Of a stretch of DNA of 64,000 nucleotides, positions 26,099 to 34,385 are shown in pieces. The notes under the pieces are model-generated. The model saw nothing but the letters and a program-made list of their open reading frames with translations, did no database searches and was not told the origin of the DNA. The position numbers were made by a program, and so were the translations under genes. This DNA is from Candidatus Bathyarchaeota archaeon (lineage in GTDB: Archaea > Thermoproteota > Bathyarchaeia > Bathyarchaeales > Bathycorpusculaceae): positions 372,001 through 436,000 of the forward strand of contig JAOZHS010000001.1 in the NCBI GenBank assembly GCA_026014745.1, read 5' to 3'. Every line of letters starts with the position of its first letter. The first letter of the stretch is position 1.

Positions 26099-28696
26099 AT
26101 GAATAAACACCCTAAAACCTTGATTTTTGCTTTGACTTTGATGTTCCTGATGGCATTGTCCCTTTTTGCTCTGCCTGAAGTGAACGCTCATGACCCTCCG
26201 TGGACAAAAAATACTTGGATGTACGTTGCAGTCTCTCCTAGCCCAGTTGGTGTTGGTCAACAGGTCCTCATTACCTGGTGGACTGACCTCCTACCGCAAA
26301 CAGCAGTCGGTGCATACGGTGACAGATGGAAAGGCGTAACAATAACAGTAACAGCCCCTGACGGTACCAATCAAACTCTTGGTCCATTCACCTCTGACCC
26401 TGTCGGAGGCGGATACGTAACCTTCACGCCAAACGAAGCTGGCGTGTATAAAATACAAAGCCACTTCCCTGGACATACCTATACTGGCGAACCCGCACCT
26501 CCTCCACCTCAAGCGCCCCGCGGCACTGCATATATAGGCGACATTTTATTACCCAGCGACAGTGAAGTAGTCGACCTCGAAGTACAAGAGGCACCCTTAT
26601 CATTTCTACCCGACACACCACTGCCAACTGACTACTGGCAAAGACCAATAAACGCTGAAAACCGCCAATGGAACGCAATAGCTGGTAATTGGGTCGGCGG
26701 CAGTGCATATGCAAACAACCCAACAATGCCCAGCACTAACATTAACTATTACAGCACTGGACCTGAAACTGCCCACATCATATGGACTAAGCCATGGGTA
26801 TTCGGCGGCATCGTTGACGGACAGTTTAGTACAAACAGCTACTACGACGGCTTATCATACGAACGGCTATGGGTTAACCCCCTGATTATCCAAGGCAACC
26901 TCTACGTTAACCAAATGCAACCACCCCGATACGGCTGGTACTGCTATGACCTGCAAACAGGCGAAGAAAAATGGTTCCAAAACAGCACAGGCCCTCTGTT
27001 ACCCAATATTGGACCCTCAGGGACATCTCACGTACCTTCCGGTGCATACCCCTACCTGTCATTTGGTCAAATCTACGCCTATGATTCACCCAACCAACAC
27101 GGCGCATTAGCATATCTGTGGTCAACTTACACTGACCCTAACAACGGCACTAACATTTGGCAGATGTATGATGCTTGGACAGGAAACTGGATACTCAACA
27201 TGAATGGCGTACCTTCATCCGGTGTTGCATTTGCACCCTCTACACAAATCACAGCAGCAGACGGAAGCCTCCTCATATACAACTACAACTCTCAAGCTGG
27301 CTGGCTAACTCTTTGGAACTCCAGTAAAGTAATCACATACAAACCCGTTTACACTGCAAACGAAGACTGGATGTGGCGACCTGCTCTTGGCGCAACTTAC
27401 AACGCAACCATTGGATACGAATGGAACGTAACAGCACCTAAAGGACTCGGCAGCATCAACTACGTCTTTGAAGACCGCGTCATCGGCACCTATGGGCAAT
27501 CATCCTTCGCATACGGCACTACCTCTTACGGTTACTGGTCAATGAGCCTCGAACCCGGAAGAGAAGGCACACTGAACTGGCGAAAAGACTACACCTCACC
27601 TCCAATCCAAAACGCCACAATGTATCTGGGACCCGCCAGCTTAGAAGATGGTATCTTTACTGAATGGGTCAAAGAAACAAGAACATGGACAGGCTACGAC
27701 CTTGACACAGGCAACAAAGTCTGGGGCCCCACAGAATCTGAAGACCCCTACAACATGTATGGTCGAGGCACCAACAACGCAGTAATCTACAACCACAAAC
27801 TCTTAACTTACGGATATGATGGCATCTTACGTTGCTACGACGTTCTTACTGGCGACTTACTCTGGGATGAACCGACTGAAAGCGGCGGAATTGATTCCTA
27901 CTTTGACCACGGACGCTACCCACTCTCATTAGGCGCTGTTGCAGACGACAAAATCTACCTCTTCTCTAGCGAGCACTCGCCAAGCAAGCCTCTATGGAAA
28001 GGCTCCAAGCTACGCTGCGTTGACATCGAATCCGGAGAAACACTCTGGGCTGCTGACCACTGGGGCAACGTTCCAATAATCGCTGACGGTATCCTAGTCG
28101 ACCTAAACAACTATGATGGACAGATAACTGCTTACAGCAAAGGACCCACCGAGACAACCATTACCGCTTCACCAAAGGTTTCAACCTATGGCGATAGCGT
28201 GTTAATCGAGGGCACCATAACTGACATATCCGCTGGCACATCACAAAATGAACAAGCCAAACGGTTCCCGCAAGGCGTCCCCGCAATGTCTGATGAATCC
28301 ATGACTGAATGGATGGCATATGTTTACCACCAACAACCGATGCCTACAAACCTGACTGGCGTTGAAGTTAAACTTGAAACTGTAGATCCCAACGGTAACT
28401 TCTATCAAATCGGCACAACCACAAGCGACGCAGACGGTATGTTCAAGTACCTATTCACACCCGAAGTCCCCGGCGAATACACTCTCATCGCAAGCTTCGA
28501 CGGTTCAAAAGCCTACTACAGTTCATACTCGCAAACCGCAATTGGCGTAACTGATGCTCCATCACCCACACCTGAACCAGCTGTCGCTGCGCCATCTATG
28601 GCTGACCTATACCTGATTCCGGGCATAGTCATCATCGTCGTCGCAATCGCTGTCGTCGGCGCTTTGATACTGATTTCGCTGAGAAAAAGACCCTAA
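26099..28696 (+). CDS. Large surface protein: PQQ-like beta-propeller with C-terminal anchor (paralog)
   Basis: From ATG 26099 (AAAGG 6-7 nt upstream) this is an 865-866-residue protein. It has the same plan as the one at 21087: signal peptide (FALTLMFLMALSLFALPEVNA), Ig-like domain (PSPVGVGQQVLITWWT ... VTFTPNEAGVYKIQ), propeller core, second Ig-like domain, Pro-rich stalk (SPTPEPAVAAPS) and one membrane helix ending RKRP. Matching blocks such as PTDYWQRPI, SPNQHGALAYLWST and TWTGYDLDTGNKVWG show that the two genes arose by duplication. It should be a surface-anchored binding or structural protein. It is followed 29 bp later by a TrmB regulator gene. Confidence 0.9.
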   Translation: MNKHPKTLIFALTLMFLMALSLFALPEVNAHDPPWTKNTWMYVAVSPSPVGVGQQVLITWWTDLLPQTAVGAYGDRWKGVTITVTAPDGTNQTLGPFTSDPVGGGYVTFTPNEAGVYKIQSHFPGHTYTGEPAPPPPQAPRGTAYIGDILLPSDSEVVDLEVQEAPLSFLPDTPLPTDYWQRPINAENRQWNAIAGNWVGGSAYANNPTMPSTNINYYSTGPETAHIIWTKPWVFGGIVDGQFSTNSYYDGLSYERLWVNPLIIQGNLYVNQMQPPRYGWYCYDLQTGEEKWFQNSTGPLLPNIGPSGTSHVPSGAYPYLSFGQIYAYDSPNQHGALAYLWSTYTDPNNGTNIWQMYDAWTGNWILNMNGVPSSGVAFAPSTQITAADGSLLIYNYNSQAGWLTLWNSSKVITYKPVYTANEDWMWRPALGATYNATIGYEWNVTAPKGLGSINYVFEDRVIGTYGQSSFAYGTTSYGYWSMSLEPGREGTLNWRKDYTSPPIQNATMYLGPASLEDGIFTEWVKETRTWTGYDLDTGNKVWGPTESEDPYNMYGRGTNNAVIYNHKLLTYGYDGILRCYDVLTGDLLWDEPTESGGIDSYFDHGRYPLSLGAVADDKIYLFSSEHSPSKPLWKGSKLRCVDIESGETLWAADHWGNVPIIADGILVDLNNYDGQITAYSKGPTETTITASPKVSTYGDSVLIEGTITDISAGTSQNEQAKRFPQGVPAMSDESMTEWMAYVYHQQPMPTNLTGVEVKLETVDPNGNFYQIGTTTSDADGMFKYLFTPEVPGEYTLIASFDGSKAYYSSYSQTAIGVTDAPSPTPEPAVAAPSMADLYLIPGIVIIVVAIAVVGALILISLRKRP

Positions 28697-28698
28697 AC

Positions 28699-28722
28699 TT
28701 TTCTCTCCCCTTTTATTTTTTT
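28699..28722 (+). terminator. T-rich terminator between surface gene and TrmB gene
   Basis: A pyrimidine-rich run ending in T7 lies directly after the stop at 28696 and just before AAGGTG of the next gene. Termination here is probably partial. Confidence 0.4.
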
Positions 28723-28725
28723 AAG

Positions 28726-29685
28726 GTGCAATTGGAAAAAATATTAAAAGCAAATTCTACACTAATTAATTGTTTATATTTGGCACTTCTCGTAAATGGG
28801 GGTTTCGGGCTGAGAGAAAATATAGTAGAAGCGTTAACTGCCTTTGGGCTTTCCCTCAACCAAGCGAAGGTATACTTGAGTATTTTGCAGATGCCAGGGG
28901 CAAGCATAAATGCTATTTCCCAAGACACGAAAATACACAAGCAAGACATCTACATGATATTGCCTAAACTGGAGAAGATGGGTTTAATCACAAAAACTCT
29001 TGAACGCCCCGTTTACATCAGAGCTGTCCCACCCGATAAAGCGCTATCATATGTTATCAGTACGGAAGAGGCAAAAACTCTCAAAAAAATCAAGCACCTT
29101 AAAGAAACAGTCAACTGTTTAACTGAAGAATTGAAGCTACTAGAGCATAGTCGTCAAAGAATCACAGAAATTCTAGATGTACAAGTTGTTTATTTCTCAG
29201 CGGATACTGCAATCAACCATCGACTTGACGAAGCCTACGCGGCTGCAAAGAAGCATTGTAATTTGGTTATCAATTTTGATTTAATGCGGCAACGGGCTGC
29301 CCTTTTGGAGAATCGCTTCCTCATCTTAGCCGCAAACAAAGTCAAAACCCGAATAATAATAGATAACATCAAAATGGTTGAGGACGCTAAAAAAATTCTT
29401 GGACAAGTCATCCCTCATAGTGGCGATTTCTCGATTAAACAATCTGGCAAAGTCACAATCAAACCCTACATATTGATTGATGACCGAGAAGTCTTAATCG
29501 CTACCCAAAAGTTATCTCCCGGAGGTTACCCCTGTTGCCTGTGGACAAACTCACGAAACGTAATTACGATTTATCGTGACAATTTTGAAAAAGCTTGGGA
29601 AAACAGTCACCCAATTATTTACTCATCCGCAACCCAAAGAAAACCCGCTGAGGCAAAAATGCGGCTCCCCCCAGTTATCTATTAA
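28726..29685 (+). CDS. TrmB family transcriptional regulator
   Basis: About 300-319 residues. The TrmB winged helix (ALTAFGLSLNQAKVYLSILQ, IHKQDIYMILPKLEKMGLI) begins about 35 residues into the frame. A coiled linker (LKKIKHLKETVNCLTEELKLLEH) and the PLD-like effector domain (VKTRIIIDNIKMVEDAKKIL ... LIDDREVLIATQ) follow. The start given is GTG at 28726; a start nearer the conserved helix cannot be excluded. It is located right behind a surface beta-propeller gene and, with the TrmB-PAS-GAF gene at 19084, brackets the surface locus. It may control that locus. Confidence 0.88.
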   Translation: MQLEKILKANSTLINCLYLALLVNGGFGLRENIVEALTAFGLSLNQAKVYLSILQMPGASINAISQDTKIHKQDIYMILPKLEKMGLITKTLERPVYIRAVPPDKALSYVISTEEAKTLKKIKHLKETVNCLTEELKLLEHSRQRITEILDVQVVYFSADTAINHRLDEAYAAAKKHCNLVINFDLMRQRAALLENRFLILAANKVKTRIIIDNIKMVEDAKKILGQVIPHSGDFSIKQSGKVTIKPYILIDDREVLIATQKLSPGGYPCCLWTNSRNVITIYRDNFEKAWENSHPIIYSSATQRKPAEAKMRLPPVIY

Positions 29686-29730
29686 AAATAAATTAAAATT
29701 CGCCCGAAACAAAACGGACGGTTAGAGAGC

Positions 29731-30309
29731 TTACTTTTCTTGTTCGAGTTCGATGCGGCATTCGTCGCAGATGTTTTGTCCGTTGCGTTCCTTGAGGTTC
29801 TCGGAGTAGGCGTTGCAGCGGTCGCAGTAGCCTGAAAGCGGAACTTCAAGGTTTTCTTCGGAGTGTGATTGACCTTCGATTCGGACGCGTTCCTGCATGA
29901 TTTCGAGGAGTTCAGGCATGACGCCTAAGATGTCTTTGCTTGAAACAATGCCGACAAGGTTGCCTTTGTAGATGACGCCTAATCGTCTGATGTCTAGTCG
30001 GGTCATGCGTCGGGCAGCGTCACTTATGGTGGCTTCGGGTTCTATAGTCACCAGTGGGGTAGTCATGACTTCTTTGGCTTTTACAGTGTCAGGTTTGAGG
30101 TTTTTGGCGACGACGCGTATGACGAGGTCGCGTTCGGTTATGATGCCGATGGATTTGGCTGCTTTGTTTTGGACTATGACTGCGCCTAACTCGTTCATGT
30201 CCATGCTTGCGGCGGCTTTGTTGGCGGTTTCGTCTTCGTCCATGGTTACAACGGGGCTGCTCATTATATCTTTGACCAGCATCTTGGTTCTTAACCCAAT
30301 TTCAGACAT
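29731..30309 (-). CDS. CBS-domain pair protein with zinc ribbon
   Basis: A 192-residue soluble protein with two CBS motifs (about 10-70 and 78-135; VKDIMSSPVVTMDEDETANKA and AKEVMTTPLVTIEPEATISD). These normally form a Bateman module binding adenosine nucleotides. The C-terminal 30 residues carry a zinc ribbon, CDRCNAYS ... ICDECR. This small CBS-zinc-ribbon type is common in archaea and its output is unknown. ATG at 30309. Divergent from the DUF4438 gene. Confidence 0.9.
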   Translation of the reverse strand: MSEIGLRTKMLVKDIMSSPVVTMDEDETANKAAASMDMNELGAVIVQNKAAKSIGIITERDLVIRVVAKNLKPDTVKAKEVMTTPLVTIEPEATISDAARRMTRLDIRRLGVIYKGNLVGIVSSKDILGVMPELLEIMQERVRIEGQSHSEENLEVPLSGYCDRCNAYSENLKERNGQNICDECRIELEQEK

Positions 30310-30468
30310 TGCAGATACACTCTTAGTATAACTTAGAGGCTCAAGCCTTCCTAATGGAACTATAAAAAGGGGCGCATAATTTAAGAGTTACCTATTGAAA
30401 GAAAACACACCGTGAAGTTTTATATTAGACTCCACCTCTAAAGCAGATGCCCACGAGGAACAAAAAAA

Positions 30469-31356
30469 GTGCTCAAAATCAACGCTGATAAACTCATAAA
30501 AATCTCTGTAATCGGCGAAGTCGCTAGCCCCACTATTCGCAACGTCTACAACGTTTCCGCCACTGGCAAACCCGTTGTGTACCCTGGCGTAGGTGGAGTA
30601 ACCTATAACCTGCGCGTCGGCGACCCAGCTTGCGGTTGGGAAGCAGACCACGTAGAACCCGCTGCAAGCATAGAAAACAAAGAAAACGACGCCCGCTTCG
30701 GACAAGCCCCCAACACCGCCCTAAACGTGCTCTCATGCGTCGGCAACCAAGCCACCGTAATCAGCGGCGAAGCCAAAGGCGCCAAAGGCACCGTTACTGG
30801 CAAACATGGCGGCATTGAGCATGTGTTGGTTGATTTTCCTTTAGAAACTTTGGAGTTGCTTGCGCCTGGCGATAAGGTTTTGGTGAAAGCTTATGGTACA
30901 GGTCTAAAACTGTTAGATTACCCCAACATTAAGGTTCTCAACATGGACCCCGCTTTATTGGCTGCTTGGAATCCTGCCTCAAACGGTGACAAGTTGATGG
31001 TGCCAGTGACACATATTGTTCCCGCTGCCATCATGGGCTCCGGGTTAGGAGCTAACCAAGTTAACTCAGGCGATTACGATATTCAACTCTTCGACGAAGG
31101 CGTGGTGGAGCAGTATGAGTTGGGAAATCTGCGGCTTGGCGATCTGGTTGCCATCATTGATGCTGACCATTCCTATGGTAGGATCTTCCGTACGGGCGCT
31201 GTCTCAGTCGGAGTGGTTGTCCATACAAACTGTGTCTCGGCAGGCCACGGACCCGGCGTTACAACACTGATGACATCTGCTGATGGTAAAATTGTTCCTC
31301 AATTAAATAGAGCAGCAAACATTGCTTCTCTACTTAAATTAAGGGCAGATATATAA
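30469..31356 (+). CDS. DUF4438 family protein
   Basis: A 295-residue soluble protein matching DUF4438: VYNVSATGKPVVYPGVGGV near the N-terminus, GAKGTVTGKHGGIEHVLVDF in the middle, and a C-terminal part with LGDLVAIIDADHSYGR and HGPGVTTLMTS. No catalytic role is established for the family. Conserved D, H and G positions hint at an enzyme, but that is speculation. GTG start at 30469 with GAGG 10 nt upstream. It is followed by eS26 with a 48-bp gap. Confidence 0.85.
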   Translation: MLKINADKLIKISVIGEVASPTIRNVYNVSATGKPVVYPGVGGVTYNLRVGDPACGWEADHVEPAASIENKENDARFGQAPNTALNVLSCVGNQATVISGEAKGAKGTVTGKHGGIEHVLVDFPLETLELLAPGDKVLVKAYGTGLKLLDYPNIKVLNMDPALLAAWNPASNGDKLMVPVTHIVPAAIMGSGLGANQVNSGDYDIQLFDEGVVEQYELGNLRLGDLVAIIDADHSYGRIFRTGAVSVGVVVHTNCVSAGHGPGVTTLMTSADGKIVPQLNRAANIASLLKLRADI

Positions 31357-31404
31357 GATAGTTAATTCAATAAATGAAGAAAAAAGGAATAGAGGTTAAA
31401 ATTA

Positions 31405-31698
31405 TTGCCATCTAAGCGTAAAAGCCGAGGAAGATCAAAAGGTAGCAAAGGAAGTAGCAGTCTTGTTCAATGTGTAAACTGTGGGGCAATGGTGCCGCGT
31501 GATAAGGCAAAGCGATCTACTAGGCGGGTTTCATTTGTTGAACCTCAATTAGCAAAGGAGCTTAGACAAAAAGGTACATTCTTAGCTTCTTGGGTAGACA
31601 CAAAATACTATTGCATATCTTGTGCTGTGCACCGTGGTATCGTTAACGTCCGAGCCGAAAGCGAACGTCACTCACGAGCCCCCCGAAGAAGATATTAG
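31405..31698 (+). CDS. rps26e: 30S ribosomal protein eS26
   Basis: A 97-residue eS26, located near the mRNA exit channel of the small subunit. It has the basic N-terminal tail (KRKSRGRSKGSKG), the first zinc half CVNCGAMVPRDKAKR, the second zinc half CISCAVHRGIVNVR and the basic C-terminus SRAPRRRY. TTG start with GAGGT 8-9 nt upstream. In archaea it is limited to TACK/Asgard lineages, which helps place the organism. It converges on the AIP synthase gene with a 4-bp stop overlap. Confidence 0.96.
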   Translation: MPSKRKSRGRSKGSKGSSSLVQCVNCGAMVPRDKAKRSTRRVSFVEPQLAKELRQKGTFLASWVDTKYYCISCAVHRGIVNVRAESERHSRAPRRRY

Positions 31699-32309
31699 TT
31701 TATTCGGGCTTTTTCTTTCTTTAACACATTATAAACATGTACAACTCTTTGTATTACAGTAAAGTTTGCAAGTATTGCTAAGATGATTATGCCGTAGCCT
31801 AACGCTGGCAGCCACCAAAACGCCACAATGGAAGCTACCGCCAAAATCAGCATTCGTTCTGCACGCTCAGCAAAACCAACCGACTCCATTTTAATACCGG
31901 CCGCTTCTGCACGTGCACGGGTGTAACTAACCAACACTGAGCCTGCCAACGCTGCTAAGCCCCAGACAGGGTCGCATAGTCCCGCGATTATTATGCCCGC
32001 GTAGACGGCTGCATCTGCGTATCTGTCAAGGACAGAGTCAAAGAAGCCACCGAACACAGAGACTTGCCCAAAGGTTCTTGCAACGATGCCGTCGAGGGTG
32101 TCGCAGAATCCTGAGGCTAACAGAAACAGGGTTGCTAAGAGCAGTAGCCAGTTGGGCTGGTTGGGGGTAACTGCGTAGGTGATTGCTGAGGCAAATGCTA
32201 AGATGAAGCCGACGACGCTTATGCGGTTGGGTGTGAGTCCTATTTTATGTGCGATTGTTGCTTCGGTGGTGAGCATTTGTTGTATTTTTTTCTTAAGTTT
32301 GGTTAGCAA
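31695..32309 (-). CDS. CDP-alcohol phosphatidyltransferase, likely archaetidylinositol phosphate synthase
   Basis: A 204-residue membrane enzyme with about six helices. It carries the CDP-alcohol phosphotransferase signature DTLDGIVARTFGQ-x-GGFFDSVLDRYAD, in which four Asp bind two metals. In archaea, enzymes of this size and sequence style usually join CDP-archaeol and inositol phosphate, the first step to inositol lipids. Another polar head group is possible. Start is TTG at 32309. It functionally complements the tetraether lipid synthase gene in this window, though the two are not linked. Confidence 0.88.
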   Translation of the reverse strand: MLTKLKKKIQQMLTTEATIAHKIGLTPNRISVVGFILAFASAITYAVTPNQPNWLLLLATLFLLASGFCDTLDGIVARTFGQVSVFGGFFDSVLDRYADAAVYAGIIIAGLCDPVWGLAALAGSVLVSYTRARAEAAGIKMESVGFAERAERMLILAVASIVAFWWLPALGYGIIILAILANFTVIQRVVHVYNVLKKEKARIN

Positions 32310-32420
32310 GTGGCATTCAACTGGTTAGAGTGTACTGCAATAGGGGGGTAGGTGTAGAAAAGCCTTTTCTTTATTGACCTGCTGAACAATTGTTTATGCT
32401 ACTTGGGTTCCTCAATGGAC

Positions 32421-32492
32421 TTATAAGGAAGTTTATCTATATTTGACCAGTAACGTTCTGTAGCTCAACAGAGCGCAAAGCAGCAACGTTAC
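32421..32492 (+). promoter_or_regulatory. Promoter and structured leader of Alba 1
   Basis: A TATA box, TTATAA (32421-32426), predicts a start near 32449-32450. Exactly there a hairpin begins: GTAACGTT (32450-32457) pairs perfectly with AACGTTAC (32485-32492). Inside the 27-nt loop is a smaller GCTC-aaca-GAGC hairpin. Ribosome site AAGGAG and the ATG at 32521 follow. The 70-nt leader therefore opens with a two-tier stem. Confidence 0.5.
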
Positions 32493-32520
32493 ACAAAGCA
32501 TACATTAAGGAGAATACAAA

Positions 32521-32811
32521 ATGACTGAAAATGCAGACGTAATCTTCGTCGGAAACAAACCCCCAATGAGCTATGTTCTGGCTATCATAACAAGCCTCTC
32601 CTCAGGCAACCTAAAAGAAATTACCCTCAAAGCAAGAGGCCAGGCAATCACAACCGCTGTTGACGTCGCCGAGATCGCAAGAAACCGGTTTATTAAAGAC
32701 CTCAAAGTAAGCAAAATCGCTATTGGAACAGCCGAGATGCCACCTCGTGAGGGCGAGAACAAGTCCAGAATGGTTTCCACGATGGAGATAACATTAAGCA
32801 AGAAAGCTTAA
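32521..32811 (+). CDS. alba: DNA/RNA-binding protein Alba (paralog 1)
   Basis: A 96-residue Alba, an abundant chromatin and RNA-binding protein that forms dimers. Family motifs are VGNKPPMSYVLAIITSL, KARGQAITTAVDVAEIARNRF and the C-terminal STMEITLSKK strand. The double Lys of classical Alba (K16-K17 in Sulfolobus) is Asn12-Lys13 here, so the best-known acetylation site is absent. A second Alba gene at 40405 keeps both lysines. AAGGAG is 8-9 nt before the ATG. The mRNA leader is structured. Confidence 0.95.
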   Translation: MTENADVIFVGNKPPMSYVLAIITSLSSGNLKEITLKARGQAITTAVDVAEIARNRFIKDLKVSKIAIGTAEMPPREGENKSRMVSTMEITLSKKA

Positions 32812-33032
32812 ACTCGTCATAAAGAAACCTGACAGACAATTTTTCACCCTTCTTCTATTTTTTGCCTTTACATTTCCAATAAAATTGACAAAAACATTAA
32901 CCGTTCTCTTCCTTTTCTAAATCTCGCTTGTACGTGTGTAAAGCAACCCCTGTTTTATGGAAAAAAATTTTCAGCCCCATCAAATATCTTATAAGACTAA
33001 ACAGAGGAGGCATAGACGTTTGAGGGTGTACC

Positions 33033-34313
33033 ATGGCTCTAGACTCAGTGCTGACTGCTATCGTAACCATCTGTATACTGGTTTTCTCAGCAAAGGTGCT
33101 CGGCGAAATCTTTTCTTGGAGAAAAATCCCCTCCGTGCTCGGCGAATTATTCGCGGGCATACTGCTTGGACCCTACGCCCTCGGCTCCTTATTGGTCATA
33201 AACGGGACGCCGCTCATCCAAATTAACGAAATCGTTCGCGCATTCGGCGAGATCGGCGGCATACTTATCCTCTTTATTGCTGGTTTAGAGATGACTTTCC
33301 GTGATTTCCGCAAAGTCGGCACCGCTGGCTTTGTCATCGGCACCGTCGGCGTAGTTGTCCCCTTCGTTATGGGGTATGGCGTGTGTGTGCTGTTGGGCTT
33401 GAATACCATATCGGCAATGGTTGTCGGGGCCGCCTTAGTTGCCACCAGCATCTCCATAACGGCTCTGGTTCTCCAAGAACTTAACCGCTGCCAAACTAAG
33501 GAGGCGCATATGATGATAAGCGCCGCCGTGGTAGATGACGTGCTGGGCTTAGCCATTTTGGGTCTGCTTGTTTCATTCATTTCCTCTTCCACCCCGATAA
33601 CTCCTTTGAATGTCACGTTTATGATTGGTACCTCTCTTGCGTTATGGTTAGGCATGACAGTATTTTCTGCTATGGTTCTGCCCCGTGTCATAAACTTAAC
33701 CGCTAAAGGCTCAGAGGGCACCATGGAAGCCGCTGCAACTGCCTCCTGCTTTGGTGCATCCGCATTAGCCGCCGCTTTGGGTCTGTCCCCAATTGTGGGC
33801 GCCTTCGCTGCGGGTATGGCTGTCGCCAGCTCTAATGCCATCGAGAAAATTCGTGACTACACCCGAAAAATAAGTGTCGTCTTCTCACCTGTGTTTTTTG
33901 CGTTGGCAGGTGCCCAATTTGACGTAAGTAGTTTCCTCACCACGGACTTGTTCTTCTATGGCTTCTTCATAACCATAGTTGTGGTTGCAATTATCAGCAA
34001 AGTAGTTGGCTGCGGATTGCCCGCCGCGTTCTTCCTTAAGAACCGTTCTAAAGGCGCCAAGGTGGGTTACGGCATGATTTCTCGCGGTGAAGTAGGCTTA
34101 ATTGTTGCTGGTGTGGCAATTTCTGCAGGTGCTATAACTCAGAGTACTTACGCTGCGATTTTGGGTATGATTATGATTACTACGATTTTGGCGCCGCTTT
34201 TGCTACGTCGCAGCTACGATAAGGAGCCGCCTGAAGAGGAAACTTGCAAATCAGACGACCCCACTAGTCGACCCGACTATATCCCAACCTACCCCTTAGA
34301 CTTCCACGAGTAG
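33033..34313 (+). CDS. CPA2-family cation/proton antiporter
   Basis: A 426-residue membrane protein with about 12-13 helices of the NapA/KefB group, exchanging Na+ or K+ for protons. Features include the conserved FIAGLEMTFRDFRKVG region after helix 3 and the paired acidic residues in AAVVDDVLGLAILGL, typical for electrogenic Na+/H+ antiporters. A SRGEVGLIVAGVAISAG segment is near the C-terminus. No TrkA/RCK domain follows the membrane part. ATG at 33033 with GAGGGTG upstream. Single gene, no obvious operon partner. Confidence 0.92.
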   Translation: MALDSVLTAIVTICILVFSAKVLGEIFSWRKIPSVLGELFAGILLGPYALGSLLVINGTPLIQINEIVRAFGEIGGILILFIAGLEMTFRDFRKVGTAGFVIGTVGVVVPFVMGYGVCVLLGLNTISAMVVGAALVATSISITALVLQELNRCQTKEAHMMISAAVVDDVLGLAILGLLVSFISSSTPITPLNVTFMIGTSLALWLGMTVFSAMVLPRVINLTAKGSEGTMEAAATASCFGASALAAALGLSPIVGAFAAGMAVASSNAIEKIRDYTRKISVVFSPVFFALAGAQFDVSSFLTTDLFFYGFFITIVVVAIISKVVGCGLPAAFFLKNRSKGAKVGYGMISRGEVGLIVAGVAISAGAITQSTYAAILGMIMITTILAPLLLRRSYDKEPPEEETCKSDDPTSRPDYIPTYPLDFHE

Positions 34314-34385
34314 CCCTCGGCTTTGGGGTATCGTAAAGTTAAAATGCTCAGTTAGTCTGTAGAGAATTACCTCTGTGTGAACCAA

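Noticed and set aside
32455-32480. tRNA-like D-arm sequence TAGCTCAACAGAGCG
   Set aside because: No acceptor stem, anticodon arm or T-arm (GGTTCGA-type) follows. It is better explained as the inner hairpin of the Alba 1 leader.
33173-33841. Minus-strand open frame of about 220 codons inside the antiporter gene
   Set aside because: Antisense shadow of a clear membrane-transporter gene; composition is typical of reversed hydrophobic codons.
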